Below are positions 24,864-35,510 of a stretch of DNA of 64,000 nt, piece after piece. The number at the start of each line of letters is the position of its first letter. Within the stretch, counting starts at the first letter, position 1. Made by a program: the position numbers and the translations under genes. Below the pieces are notes generated by a model, which worked only from the letters and a program-made list of their open reading frames with translations, had not been told where the DNA came from and searched no databases. Source of the DNA: Simplicispira lacusdiani (GTDB taxonomy: Bacteria; Pseudomonadota; Gammaproteobacteria; Burkholderiales; Burkholderiaceae_C); the NCBI RefSeq assembly GCF_003604195.1, contig NZ_QXGR01000002.1, forward strand, positions 248,001 through 312,000, given 5' to 3'.

Positions 24864-25335
24864 CGATTTCGACCGCGCCCTGATCGCCGCCACGCAGGGC
24901 GGCCTGCCGCTGGTGCCACGCCCCTACGACGCCGTGGGCGAACGCCTGGGCGTTTCGGGCCAGCAGGTGCGCGAGCGCCTGGCGCAGATGCTGGAAAGCG
25001 GCCTGGTGCGCCGCATCGGCGCCGTGCCCAACCACTACCGCCTGGGTTTCACGGCCAACGGCATGAGCGTGTGGGACGTGGACGACGCACAGGTAGACAT
25101 CCTTGGCGAGCGCATCGGCCAGCTGCCCGGCGTGAGCCACTGCTACCGCCGCCCGCGCCGCCTGCCGAGCTGGCCGTACAACCTGTTCGCCATGCTGCAT
25201 GGCCGCACGCGCGCCGAGGTCGAACAACAGGCCGTGCAACTGCGCGAACTGCTGGGCACCGCCTGCCGGGGCCACGACATTCTTTATTCCACCGCCATCC
25301 TCAAGAAGACCGGTCTGCGTCTTCGGGAAAGCTAA
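24853..25335 (+). CDS. nirH: Siroheme decarboxylase subunit NirH
   Basis: A 160-residue siroheme decarboxylase subunit. GLPLVPRPYDAVGERLG, VRRIGAVPNHYRLGFTANGM and CYRRPRRLPSWPYNLFAMLHG are typical of NirH, and it is close in pattern to the second half of NirDL. It overlaps nirG and ends 11 bp before nirJ. Confidence 0.91.
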   Translation: MALDDFDRALIAATQGGLPLVPRPYDAVGERLGVSGQQVRERLAQMLESGLVRRIGAVPNHYRLGFTANGMSVWDVDDAQVDILGERIGQLPGVSHCYRRPRRLPSWPYNLFAMLHGRTRAEVEQQAVQLRELLGTACRGHDILYSTAILKKTGLRLRES

Positions 25336-25346
25336 GAAAGCCCATC

Positions 25347-26600
25347 ATGTTCCGCATCAGCCAATACATGCGCGAGCTCGCGCAAGCCCAGGCCACGGGC
25401 ACCTACCCCGTTCCCGCCCGCCGGGGCAGCGGCCAGCCGCCGGGGCCCGTGGTGATCTGGAACCTGATCCGCCGCTGCAACCTGACCTGCAAGCACTGCT
25501 ACGCGCTGTCGGCCGACCACGACTACGAGGGCGAGCTGTCCACGCAGGAGGTGTTCGGCGTGATGGACGACCTCAAGACCTACAAGGTGCCGGTGCTCAT
25601 CCTCTCGGGCGGCGAGCCGCTCATGCGGCCCGACATCTTCGAGATCGCCGAGCGCGCCCGGGACATGAAGTTCTACACCGGCCTGTCGACCAACGGCACG
25701 CTGATCGACGAGCCCATGGCCGACCGCATCGCCGCCATGGGCTTCGACTACGTGGGCATCAGCCTGGACGGCCTGCGCGAGACGCATGATTTCTTCCGCC
25801 GCCTTGATGGCGCCTTCGACCGCAGCCTGGCCGCCGTGCGCTACCTGCACCAGCGCGGCGTGAAGGTGGGCCTGCGCTTCACCATGACGGCCATGAACGC
25901 GCACGATTTCCCGCCGCTGCTCGACCTGATGCGCCAGGAAGCCGTGGACAAGTTCTACTTCTCGCACCTCAACTACGCGGGGCGCGGCAACATCCACCGC
26001 GGCAAGGATGCGCAGTTCCAGGCCACGCGCGACGCGCTCGATCTGCTGTACGAGCGCGCCTGGCAGTCCGCGCTGGAAGGCCGCGAGGAAGACTACGTGA
26101 CCGGCAACAACGACGCCGACGGCCCCTACCTTCTGCAATGGGTGCGTGAACGCATGCCGCAGTGGGAGGCGCCGCTGCGCGAGCGCCTCATCGCCTGGGG
26201 CGGCAATTCGAGCGGCGTGAACGTGGCCAACATCGACAACCTGGGCACCGTGCACCCCGACACCATGTGGTGGCACCACGACCTGGGCAACGTGCGCCAG
26301 CGCCCGTTTTCAAGCATCTGGTCCGACACCTCCGAGCCGCTGATGGCGGGCCTCAAGGCCAAGCCGCGCCCGGTGGGCGGACGCTGCGCGTCGTGCCACT
26401 ATTTCGAGATCTGCGGCGGCAACACACGCGTGCGCGCCCAGCAGCTCACGGGCGATGCCTGGGCCGAGGACCCCGGCTGCTACCTGCGCGACGACGAGAT
26501 CGGCCTGGTCTCGGGCAGCGATGCGCAACGCGTGGCCGTGACACCGTTCAGCAACCGCCGCCGCACCATCGAGATCCACCCGGAGAACGAGAATGCCTGA
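25347..26600 (+). CDS. nirJ: Heme d1 biosynthesis radical SAM protein NirJ
   Basis: A 417-residue radical SAM enzyme. The CxxxCxxC cluster motif (Cys 44, 48, 51 in RRCNLTCKHC) is followed by the SAM-binding LSGGEPL. A SPASM/twitch-type C-terminus has CASCHYFEICGGN and a further Cys in DPGCYLRD for a second iron-sulfur cluster. NirJ removes propionate side chains of didecarboxysiroheme and so forms the keto-group precursors of heme d1. ATG at 25347; upstream open frame overlaps nirH and is ignored. Its stop overlaps the nirN start. Confidence 0.94.
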   Translation: MFRISQYMRELAQAQATGTYPVPARRGSGQPPGPVVIWNLIRRCNLTCKHCYALSADHDYEGELSTQEVFGVMDDLKTYKVPVLILSGGEPLMRPDIFEIAERARDMKFYTGLSTNGTLIDEPMADRIAAMGFDYVGISLDGLRETHDFFRRLDGAFDRSLAAVRYLHQRGVKVGLRFTMTAMNAHDFPPLLDLMRQEAVDKFYFSHLNYAGRGNIHRGKDAQFQATRDALDLLYERAWQSALEGREEDYVTGNNDADGPYLLQWVRERMPQWEAPLRERLIAWGGNSSGVNVANIDNLGTVHPDTMWWHHDLGNVRQRPFSSIWSDTSEPLMAGLKAKPRPVGGRCASCHYFEICGGNTRVRAQQLTGDAWAEDPGCYLRDDEIGLVSGSDAQRVAVTPFSNRRRTIEIHPENENA

Positions 26601-28221
26601 GTCCCTGCGGCGGTGGATCGCGACCGCCGGCAAGCTGGCCCTGAGCGCCGGCCTGGTCTGGATGGGCCTGGACCTGGCCCACGCCCAGTCCGCCCCGGCC
26701 CCCACCACAACCACCGCCGTGGACGCGGCGGCGCTGTTCCAGCAGCACTGCGCGTCCTGCCACGGCACCCAGCGCACCGGCGGCATGGGCCCGGCCCTGC
26801 TGCCCGAGAGCCTGGAACGCCTGCGCAGGCCCGAGGCGCTGAAGGTCATCGGCGAAGGCCGCGCGGCAACGCAGATGCCAGGCTTCGCCGCCACGCTGTC
26901 GAGCGCTGAGATCGCCGCGCTGGCCGGCTGGATCTACCAGCCCGTGACGCCCGCGCCCGGCTGGAGCGATGCCGACATCCGTGCCTCACGCACCGTGCCC
27001 GCGCTGGAGAAGCCCCTCGTCGACAAGCCGGCCTGGAAGGCCGACCCGATGAACGTGTTCCTGGTCGTCGAGGGCGGCGACCACCATGTGTCGGTGCTCG
27101 ACGGCGACCGCTTCGAGGTCATCCACCGCTTTGCTAGCCGCTATGCGCTGCACGGCGGCCCCAAGTTCACGCCCGATGGGCGCTACGTGTTCTTCGGCTC
27201 GCGCGACGGCTGGATCACCAAGTACGACCTGTGGAACCTGGCCGTGGTGGCCGAGGTGCGCGCCGGCCTGAACATGCGCAACGTGGCCGTCAGCGGCGAC
27301 GGCCGCTGGGTCATGGCCGCCAACTACCTGCCGCGCACCGTGGTACTGTTCGATGCCGACCTTCAACTGGTCAAGCGCTATGACGCCACCACGCTCGACG
27401 GCAAGAGTGCCTCGCGTGCCTCGGCGGTGTACGACGCCACGCCGCGCAAGAGCTTCGTGGTCGCGCTCAAGGACATCCCCGAGGTCTGGGAGATTTCCTA
27501 CGACCCCAAGGCGCCGCCCATCCATGACGGCCTGGTGCACGACTACAAAATGGGCGAGGCCATCGCCAAGCCGGGTTACCAAAACGTGCGGCGCACGCCG
27601 CTGGACGAGCCCCTGGACGACTTCTTCTTCGACCAAAGCTACCGCCACGTGCTCGGCGCCACGCGTCCCAAGGCGGGAAGCAGCGAGGGCGCATCGGCCC
27701 AGGTGGTGAACCTGGACGCGCGCCGCAAGATCGCCGACCTGCCGATCGCCGGCATGCCGCACCTGGGCTCGGGCATCACCTTCGCCTGGAACGGCACGAC
27801 GGTATTGGCCAGCCCCAACCTGAAGGACGGCGCCATCGACGTGATCGACATGAAGACCTGGCGCACGGTCAAGACCATCCCCACGCCGGGGCCGGGCTTC
27901 TTCATGCGCAGCCACGAAAACTCGCGCTACGCCTGGACCGACTCGATGATGAGCCCCAAGGCCAAGGACACCCTCACGCTGATCGACAAGACCACGCTGG
28001 AGCCCGTGGCCAGCCTGCGCGAGCCCGGCAGGACGCTGGCGCACATCGAGTTCACCAAGGACGGCCGCCATGCGCTGGCCAGCGTGTGGGAGATGGACGG
28101 CGCCATCATCGTCTACGACGCGCAGACGCTCAAGGAAGTCAAACGCCTGCCCATGAGCAAGCCCGTGGGCAAGTACAACGTGTGGAACAAGATCACGCGG
28201 TCTGAGGGCACGTCGCACTGA
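26593..28221 (+). CDS. nirN: Dihydro-heme d1 dehydrogenase NirN
   Basis: A 542-residue periplasmic protein. A signal peptide (to about residue 31) precedes a cytochrome c domain with CASCH at residues 53-57, then an eight-bladed d1-type propeller (about 150-540). NirN oxidises dihydro-heme d1 by introducing the acrylate double bond, the last step before insertion into NirS. Its architecture equals NirS, but lack of the NirS-type active-site context and position at the end of the nir cluster identify NirN. It is 171 bp from the next gene, which holds a family 2 repeat. Confidence 0.88.
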   Translation: MPESLRRWIATAGKLALSAGLVWMGLDLAHAQSAPAPTTTTAVDAAALFQQHCASCHGTQRTGGMGPALLPESLERLRRPEALKVIGEGRAATQMPGFAATLSSAEIAALAGWIYQPVTPAPGWSDADIRASRTVPALEKPLVDKPAWKADPMNVFLVVEGGDHHVSVLDGDRFEVIHRFASRYALHGGPKFTPDGRYVFFGSRDGWITKYDLWNLAVVAEVRAGLNMRNVAVSGDGRWVMAANYLPRTVVLFDADLQLVKRYDATTLDGKSASRASAVYDATPRKSFVVALKDIPEVWEISYDPKAPPIHDGLVHDYKMGEAIAKPGYQNVRRTPLDEPLDDFFFDQSYRHVLGATRPKAGSSEGASAQVVNLDARRKIADLPIAGMPHLGSGITFAWNGTTVLASPNLKDGAIDVIDMKTWRTVKTIPTPGPGFFMRSHENSRYAWTDSMMSPKAKDTLTLIDKTTLEPVASLREPGRTLAHIEFTKDGRHALASVWEMDGAIIVYDAQTLKEVKRLPMSKPVGKYNVWNKITRSEGTSH

Positions 28222-28225
28222 GGAA

Positions 28226-28339
28226 CACCCCCCTGTGGCGCTGCGCGCCTTCCCCCCGCTCTCGCATTGCTGCGCCATGCGGGCAGGGGGACGCTCCCAG
28301 CGCGGCGGGGCGGCCCTTGCGCGGGAGCCCTGGTCTGGG
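28226..28339 (-). repeat. Family 2 dispersed repeat, copy c
   Basis: On the minus strand it reads GGGCTCCCGCGCAAGGGCCG, GGGAGCGTCCCCCTGCCCGC, GCGAGAGCGGGGGGAAGG and GCGCCACAGGGGGG in order, almost identical to copy a. It follows the nirN stop directly. Confidence 0.78.
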
Positions 28340-28392
28340 CCGCGCCTGTTCCACCGCTCAAGGACAATGCGACCTGTTCTGGAGCAACTGAT

Positions 28393-28726
28393 ATGGAACC
28401 CACCCCCATCACCCGCATTCACCCGCAAGCCCAATGGTCGGACGCCGTGGTGCACCAACAGACTGCGTACTTTGTGGAGGTGCCCGAGAGCGGCACCGAC
28501 ATCACGGGCCAGACGCAGGCCCTGTTCGCACAAGCCGAGCGCACCATGGCGCTGTGCGGCACCGACAAGCGCCACATCCTGATGGCGACGATCTACCTCA
28601 AGCACATGGCCGATCGCGCCGCCTTCAACGCGCTGTGGCAAGCCTGGCTGCCCGAGGGCTGCGCCCCGGCGCGTGCCTGCGTGGGCGCCGAGCTGGCCAG
28701 CCCGGACTATCTGCTGGAGATCGTGT

Positions 28727-28752
<26 letters not shown>
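28393..28752 (+). CDS. RidA/YjgF-family protein
   Basis: A 119-residue protein of the RidA fold: RIHPQAQWSDAVVHQQTAYFVEVPE, DITGQTQALFAQAE and YLKHMADRAAFNALWQAW. The end (ARACVGAELASPDYLLEIV) has the usual catalytic Arg position of enamine deaminases (ARxxV). The family removes reactive 2-aminoacrylate or related imines, though the specific subgroup is unclear. Its 3' end overlaps the convergent ABC ATPase gene by 26 bp. Confidence 0.82.
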
Positions 28753-29467
<715 letters not shown>

Positions 29468-29472
29468 CGTCT

Positions 29473-30699
29473 TCAGATGCGGATGGCCTGCGCCGGGTCC
29501 ATGCCGGCCGCTCGCCGCGCCGGCGCCAGCGCCGCGAGCACGCCGCAGGCCGTGGCCAGCAGGGCCACGCGCAACGCCGTGGCGGGCGGCAAGGTGATGG
29601 AGAAGAGGGGCTGGCCGTCCGCCCCCCGCACGAAAGTGGTGAAAGCCCAGACCAGCGCCACCGCCAGGGCCACGCCGAGCGCCGAACCCACGGCGCCCAC
29701 CACGGCGCCCTGCAGCAGGAAGACACGCTGCACCTGCCCGCGCGTGGCACCCATGGCGCGCAGGATGCCGATCTCGCGGCTTTTCTGCACCACCGACACG
29801 ACGAGCACGCTGGCGATGCCCAGCACCACCACCACCATCACCACGGCGCGGATGATGGTCGTGCTGACCGACTGCGCATGCAGCGCCGACACCAGTTGCG
29901 CATTGGTCTCCTGCCAGCTCTCCACGCGCGCCGGGTACTGCTGACGCAGCTGGCCGGCCAGCGCCTGGGCGCCCCAGACGTCGCGCACCGACAGCTCCAG
30001 ATGCGTGGCGCCGCCGGGCAGCGCCAGCAGGCTTTGCGCGGCGCGCAGCGGCACGATGACGGTGCGGCGGTTGAGATCCTTCACGCCCAGGTCCACAAGG
30101 GCAGTGACGCGCAGCGGATCGCCCACCGTGCCGGTGCGCACGGTGAAGCGGTCTCCCACGCGCACGCCCAGGTCGGCCGCCAGTTCGCGCCCGATGATGG
30201 CCTCGCCAGGGCCGAGCGAAGCCGTGCCCGCCACCACCTTGGAGCGCAGGCCGACGATGCGGTCGTAACGGTCCAGTTCCACGCCCATGAGCACGATGGA
30301 CTGCGTGGCCTCGCCGCGCAGCGCCAGCCCCGCGCCCGAGACCATGGGCGAGACCGCCGCGACGTCCGGAAAGGCTTCGAGCAGGGGCACCAGCGCCTGC
30401 CAGTTGGCCACTGCGCGCAAGCGCTGGGCGCGGGGCTGGATGTCGGTGGCCACCGTTTCGCCCGGCGCATGCAGCGCGGCCGGCGTGACCACGTCGTCGG
30501 GCGCGCGCAGCGTGATGTGCGCCTGCGCGCCCAGGGTCTTGGCCAGGGTGTTCGACTGCAGGCCGTTGATGAGCGCGGAGATATAGGCCACCACGGCCAC
30601 CCCTGCGGCCACGCCAACGATGATGAGCAGCGTCTGCATGCGGCCCTCGCGCAGGAAGCGCAACGCCACCTGCAGCTCGAAACCGGGCCAGAACCGCAT
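29473..30699 (-). CDS. FtsX-family ABC transporter permease
   Basis: A 408-residue permease. One membrane helix near residues 20-42, a large periplasmic domain (about 45-275), and three helices near 285-310, 330-355 and 370-392 give the MacB/FtsX layout. The C-terminus has the REIGILRAMGATRGQVQRVFLLQG coupling motif. Its start overlaps the adaptor stop (ATGA). It should pair with the adjacent ATPase and adaptor. Confidence 0.9.
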   Translation of the reverse strand: MRFWPGFELQVALRFLREGRMQTLLIIVGVAAGVAVVAYISALINGLQSNTLAKTLGAQAHITLRAPDDVVTPAALHAPGETVATDIQPRAQRLRAVANWQALVPLLEAFPDVAAVSPMVSGAGLALRGEATQSIVLMGVELDRYDRIVGLRSKVVAGTASLGPGEAIIGRELAADLGVRVGDRFTVRTGTVGDPLRVTALVDLGVKDLNRRTVIVPLRAAQSLLALPGGATHLELSVRDVWGAQALAGQLRQQYPARVESWQETNAQLVSALHAQSVSTTIIRAVVMVVVVLGIASVLVVSVVQKSREIGILRAMGATRGQVQRVFLLQGAVVGAVGSALGVALAVALVWAFTTFVRGADGQPLFSITLPPATALRVALLATACGVLAALAPARRAAGMDPAQAIRI

Positions 30700-31982
30700 C
30701 AGCGCCCCATGGCGCCGGTCAGCGCCGCGCCCACATCCGCCCCTTGCGCGGCCCGGGCGGCCGATGCCGCGTCCCAGGCCACGGCACGGGGTCTGACCCG
30801 GTCGCCTGGTTGCACTGCCGGGGCGCGCAGCACGGTATCGCCCTCGGCCAGCCCATCCAGCACCTCGAACGCATCGAGCGTGCGCAGGCCCATGCGCACG
30901 CTACGGGTCTGTGCGCGGCCGTCCCGCGCCACCAGCAGCTCGGCAGTGCCGTCCCGCACCGGCCCGCGCAGCGCCGACAGGGGCAGCACGGCCGCTCGTT
31001 CGCTCCGCCCGGTCTCGACCTCGACCGACAGCGTCATGTCCTCGCGCAGAAAGGCCGGCGGTGCCTGCTCCAGGGCCAGCTTGACCTCGATGGCGCCGCG
31101 CTGCGCGTCCACGCCCGGGGCGATGGACAGGACCCGCGCCGCCATGCGCTGCCCGGCATAGGCATCGGCCACCGCCACGGCCTTCTGGCCCGTGGCGAGC
31201 TGCTCCAGAAAGCGCTCGTCCACCTGCGCCACCAGCTGGGTGGGCCCGGCCAGCGCCAGCGTCAGCAAGGCCTTGCCCGGCTGCACGATCTGCCCCGGCT
31301 CGACCGTGCGCGCCAGCACGCGCGCATCGGCCGGGGCGCGCAGCGTGGCCTGTTCCAGGCGCGCGCGCGCGGCCTCCGTGGCCGCGCGCGCAGCCTGCGC
31401 CTGCGCCTGGGCCTGGGCCATGTCGACCCCGGTATCGGCATTGGCCAGCCATTGCGCACGCGCCGCCGCCTGCTGCGCCAGTGCGACATCCAGCGCGCGC
31501 CGGGCCTCGTCGCGCTGTGCGGCACTGTAGAAACCCTGCGCAACCAGCGGCTCGGTGCGCGCCCAATGGGCCTGCGCGGCACGCACCGCCGCATCGGCCT
31601 GCGCCAGGGCCGCCTGGGCGGCCGTCCGGCCCGTGCCGCGCAAGCCGGCCAGGCGAGCCTGTGCCTGGGTTTCCGCCGCGACCGCCTGCGCCAGGGCGGC
31701 GCGCCATTCATCGTCTTCGAGCCGCACCAGTGCGTCGGCCGCGCGCACCCGGGCGCCTTCAGCCACGAGCACGCGGGCAACGCGCCCGGTCAGGGTGCTG
31801 CCGATGTCCACGCGCGAAAGCGTGGCCACGCGCGCGGAGAATTGCAGGGTGCGCACCAACGGAGCTTGGCGCACCACGAGCGCATCCACCTGCGGCGCGC
31901 GCTGTGCCAGGAAGGCACCGCCCAGCAGTGCCGCCAGCAGCATGGCCCCGGCCAGGCCCCAACGCATGCGCCGGGACATCAT
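30699..31982 (-). CDS. Periplasmic adaptor (membrane fusion) protein
   Basis: A 427-residue HlyD/MacA-like protein: an N-terminal membrane anchor (about 8-27), a lipoyl half-domain (SARVATLSRVDIGSTLTGRV), a long alpha-helical hairpin (about 95-215, many Ala/Gln heptads), the second lipoyl half (RAPADARVLARTVEPGQIV) and beta barrel. It would link the inner-membrane permease to an outer-membrane channel. It is first gene of the three-gene exporter operon. No outer-membrane factor gene is nearby. Confidence 0.88.
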   Translation of the reverse strand: MMSRRMRWGLAGAMLLAALLGGAFLAQRAPQVDALVVRQAPLVRTLQFSARVATLSRVDIGSTLTGRVARVLVAEGARVRAADALVRLEDDEWRAALAQAVAAETQAQARLAGLRGTGRTAAQAALAQADAAVRAAQAHWARTEPLVAQGFYSAAQRDEARRALDVALAQQAAARAQWLANADTGVDMAQAQAQAQAARAATEAARARLEQATLRAPADARVLARTVEPGQIVQPGKALLTLALAGPTQLVAQVDERFLEQLATGQKAVAVADAYAGQRMAARVLSIAPGVDAQRGAIEVKLALEQAPPAFLREDMTLSVEVETGRSERAAVLPLSALRGPVRDGTAELLVARDGRAQTRSVRMGLRTLDAFEVLDGLAEGDTVLRAPAVQPGDRVRPRAVAWDAASAARAAQGADVGAALTGAMGR

Positions 31983-32113
31983 GCAGGCTCCACGGAAGCG
32001 GGAGGGTGGGGAACGGTGCGCGAAGAAATCATGGATTTTGTTGGATCAGCGAAAGGCGACGGCCTCTGGGGGCCATTCCAGCGGACGGCTGGACCCAGTG
32101 TAGCGCCGGGCCC

Positions 32114-33178
<1,065 letters not shown>

Positions 33179-33335
33179 GTGGCAAGGCAGCTTGCGCCGC
33201 AAAAATGTAGGCTGCAGCACCTCGAAAGGCGACGCTCGCGATTCTTGCACAGCCCAGGCCCGATGCAATAATGGCCAGCTGTCATTCGCTCTGCCCACAC
33301 CGAAGACTGCGGAGCATTTTTATAAGGGACATGGA

Positions 33336-33884
33336 ATGAGAAACCACCAATGGATGGGATTCGTTGCCTCGGCATGCCTGGCATTTTCTGCCCACGCCGA
33401 CCTCCTGAACATCAGTAGCACATCGCTACAGTCTTCTTCCGAAGAAGCCATTGCATGCACCATCATCGCCACGGGCGGCTCTACCTACCAAGGCTATAAA
33501 GTGTTGGTCGCCTATTCGGAAGGCGGCGCCTCCGATTCAAACCCTACGCTGCGCGTCCGATCACTCAGCTCGACCGTCGTTTTTGAAAACGACAACTGGC
33601 AGGGCGTGCAATACCTCAACGGCCAGTCTGTAAACAATGGTTCGGATTTGTCCAGTCTGTATACCAACACCCTGGGAAGAACGCCAAACCAGGCGAACGA
33701 CTCCGCCTTGCTGGTGCTGTTTTCTCCGGGCGAGGCCGTTTGTGCGCACTCCAAAGAAGCCAGCAACACCAGCCTCAAAAAAGTGAGCGTGTCTCTCACG
33801 GACATCACCAACAAGGTGCTCAGTGTCCAGTCGCTCAGCACGCAGGAAACCTTCCTGCTGCAAAAAAGGCTGCCTAAAGACTGA
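33336..33884 (+). CDS. Small secreted protein, unknown function
   Basis: A 182-residue protein with a clean signal peptide (cleavage after SAHA, residue 21). The mature part is rich in Ser, Thr and Asn, probably a beta-sandwich, with two cysteines (near 40 and 138) that may bond. AAGGGA lies 8 bases before the ATG. The gene has clearly lower GC content than its neighbours and sits, together with the protease gene, between ruvB and ruvA, so recent acquisition is likely. No family was recognised. Confidence 0.72.
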   Translation: MRNHQWMGFVASACLAFSAHADLLNISSTSLQSSSEEAIACTIIATGGSTYQGYKVLVAYSEGGASDSNPTLRVRSLSSTVVFENDNWQGVQYLNGQSVNNGSDLSSLYTNTLGRTPNQANDSALLVLFSPGEAVCAHSKEASNTSLKKVSVSLTDITNKVLSVQSLSTQETFLLQKRLPKD

Positions 33885-33890
33885 TCACAC

Positions 33891-33950
33891 GCTGTGCGGC
33901 CCCGCAGGCTGTGGCCGCACAGCGCGTCAATCGCCTTGACGCTTGTATTT
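33891..33950. terminator. Tandem hairpins between convergent genes
   Basis: A perfect 11-bp stem (GCTGTGCGGCC at 33891-33901 with GGCCGCACAGC at 33913-33923) is followed at once by a second perfect 7-bp stem (GCGTCAA at 33924-33930 with TTGACGC at 33936-33942) and TTGTATTT. It lies between two convergent genes and can act as terminator for the plus-strand gene, perhaps in both directions. Confidence 0.6.
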
Positions 33951-35473
33951 CAGCCGCCCCGCAGGCTTCTCAACACCCGCAGAATGTTTTCAATGGGCTC
34001 GACCCCGGACCCCGTACCCGAACCACTCTGACCGCCCAGCCAGTTCTTGAGCGCCTGGCTGTACGACACATCGAAGCGTCCGTACATGTCCAGCCCACCA
34101 GTGTTGGTGCACGAAGCCGATCCACCATACAGCGTACCCACGACATAGCGCCCGTCCGTGGAGAACAAGGCCGAACCACTGCTGCCACCCTGGGTGGTGC
34201 CCGAACTCCAGGTCACCATGTAGAAGTTACCCGAGTTGCCGGTGCAGCCGAACTGATTGCCTCCGGTACTGGAGCAACTGGTCTGGCCCGACACCTCACC
34301 CTTGCTGATCTTGAGCATGTCCCCCGCGGGGTGATGCAACCCGACAATGGGCGTGCGATTCGCCAGCGCCGCCCCCGATGCGTCCCAACCGGCAAAGTAG
34401 GCACCAGCGGGCGCGGCATCGTTAAGCCGCATGAAGGAAACATCGGTACTGCTGCTGGCATGCAACAACGTGGCACCGTTGTACAACTTGGTCGTGCGGT
34501 CTGACAGCGCCCGCGTATTGCAGCCCGATGACTGGTAGAACCAATCGGTCTGCAGCGTTGAGGCCGCCGTCTGCGTGGAAATGCAGTGGTTGGCGCTGAG
34601 GAAATAGGGTGTGCCCGAACTCTGCGCATCATTGAGCAAGGTACCAGTGCAAGCATAGGTATTGCCCCCCGAGGTGAACAGCATGCGCGCCACGGCGTTG
34701 CTCTGTGTGGCGTAGCTGGCGTCGCATACTGCATCCAGGTTGCACGCAGCTGATTCGTTGATCTTGACCGATGCATCGCCTGCTGCCGGCTCCAATTCGG
34801 CAAAGATGTGCGATACGGTTGGAACCGCGATCTCGACAGCTTGCGTCGATACGCCTTCGGGCAGTTCAATTTCGAGCGTGACTTCTTCAGAACCAAAATC
34901 CGGCGTCCACCAGGTGCGCGCCTCTGCGCTGTCACCCACGGCTTGCGTGTTGCGCAGCACATGCATCAACACATCCTTGCCCATGATCTGGTACACGGTC
35001 TCGGGGCGCGCTTGGCTATAGACGCGCAACACGGCCGCTTCTGGCAGCGCAGTGACCTGCACGCCCAGGCGCAGACCCAGGGCGTCCTTGGCGGAAATAC
35101 TGAGGGCCGCAACCTGCGCGCCAGTGCCGGTGCGTGTCCACTGAAGCTGCTGCTGGGTCTGCGTTGTAGTGGCTGCTGCGGACACTGACCGCGCCTCGCC
35201 CACCATGCGAGGACCAGGCACCGCCTGTGCCAGATCGCCCTTGCTGGACTGCAAAATTCCGAGTTCGATACGCGCAGGCACTGGCAGCGCACTTGCATCA
35301 CGGGTTTTCACAGACGCAGGGGCAATCGCTGTCTGGGGTGCAGCCATGCCTTCGACTCGCAGCACGGACGCGGCAGACCCCGTCGACTGCTGGCCGTCAC
35401 CACCGCATCCTGCCAATGTTGCGCCAAGCAGCACCAATGCGGTACCGCACATCGTTTTCCAGTTCCCGTGCAT
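33950..35473 (-). CDS. Secreted lysyl-endopeptidase-like serine protease (lipoprotein leader)
   Basis: A 507-residue protein. The leader ends in LAGCGG (lipobox Cys near 21). A propeptide-like region (about 25-230) precedes a trypsin-fold domain (about 235-485) like Achromobacter/Lysobacter Lys-C: His in FLSANHC, Asp in STDVSFMRL, Ser in QGGSSGSALF, and VGLHHPAGD. Eight or more cysteines suggest disulfides. GGGGG lies before the ATG at 35473, favouring it over upstream starts. Lys specificity is suggested by similarity only. Together with the small secreted protein it interrupts ruvA-ruvB. Confidence 0.85.
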   Translation of the reverse strand: MHGNWKTMCGTALVLLGATLAGCGGDGQQSTGSAASVLRVEGMAAPQTAIAPASVKTRDASALPVPARIELGILQSSKGDLAQAVPGPRMVGEARSVSAAATTTQTQQQLQWTRTGTGAQVAALSISAKDALGLRLGVQVTALPEAAVLRVYSQARPETVYQIMGKDVLMHVLRNTQAVGDSAEARTWWTPDFGSEEVTLEIELPEGVSTQAVEIAVPTVSHIFAELEPAAGDASVKINESAACNLDAVCDASYATQSNAVARMLFTSGGNTYACTGTLLNDAQSSGTPYFLSANHCISTQTAASTLQTDWFYQSSGCNTRALSDRTTKLYNGATLLHASSSTDVSFMRLNDAAPAGAYFAGWDASGAALANRTPIVGLHHPAGDMLKISKGEVSGQTSCSSTGGNQFGCTGNSGNFYMVTWSSGTTQGGSSGSALFSTDGRYVVGTLYGGSASCTNTGGLDMYGRFDVSYSQALKNWLGGQSGSGTGSGVEPIENILRVLRSLRGG

Positions 35474-35510
35474 CTGAACCCCCATTTCAAACATCACTAA
35501 CATCAGAAGA

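Noticed and set aside
26593..28221. Cytochrome c plus d1-propeller gene considered as nirS
   Set aside because: Position at the end of the heme d1 cluster and the sequence character of the propeller fit NirN; a true NirS is expected elsewhere.
31983..32113. Gap between the ABC adaptor start and ruvB stop searched for an operator
   Set aside because: Only imperfect short inverted repeats; nothing supportable.
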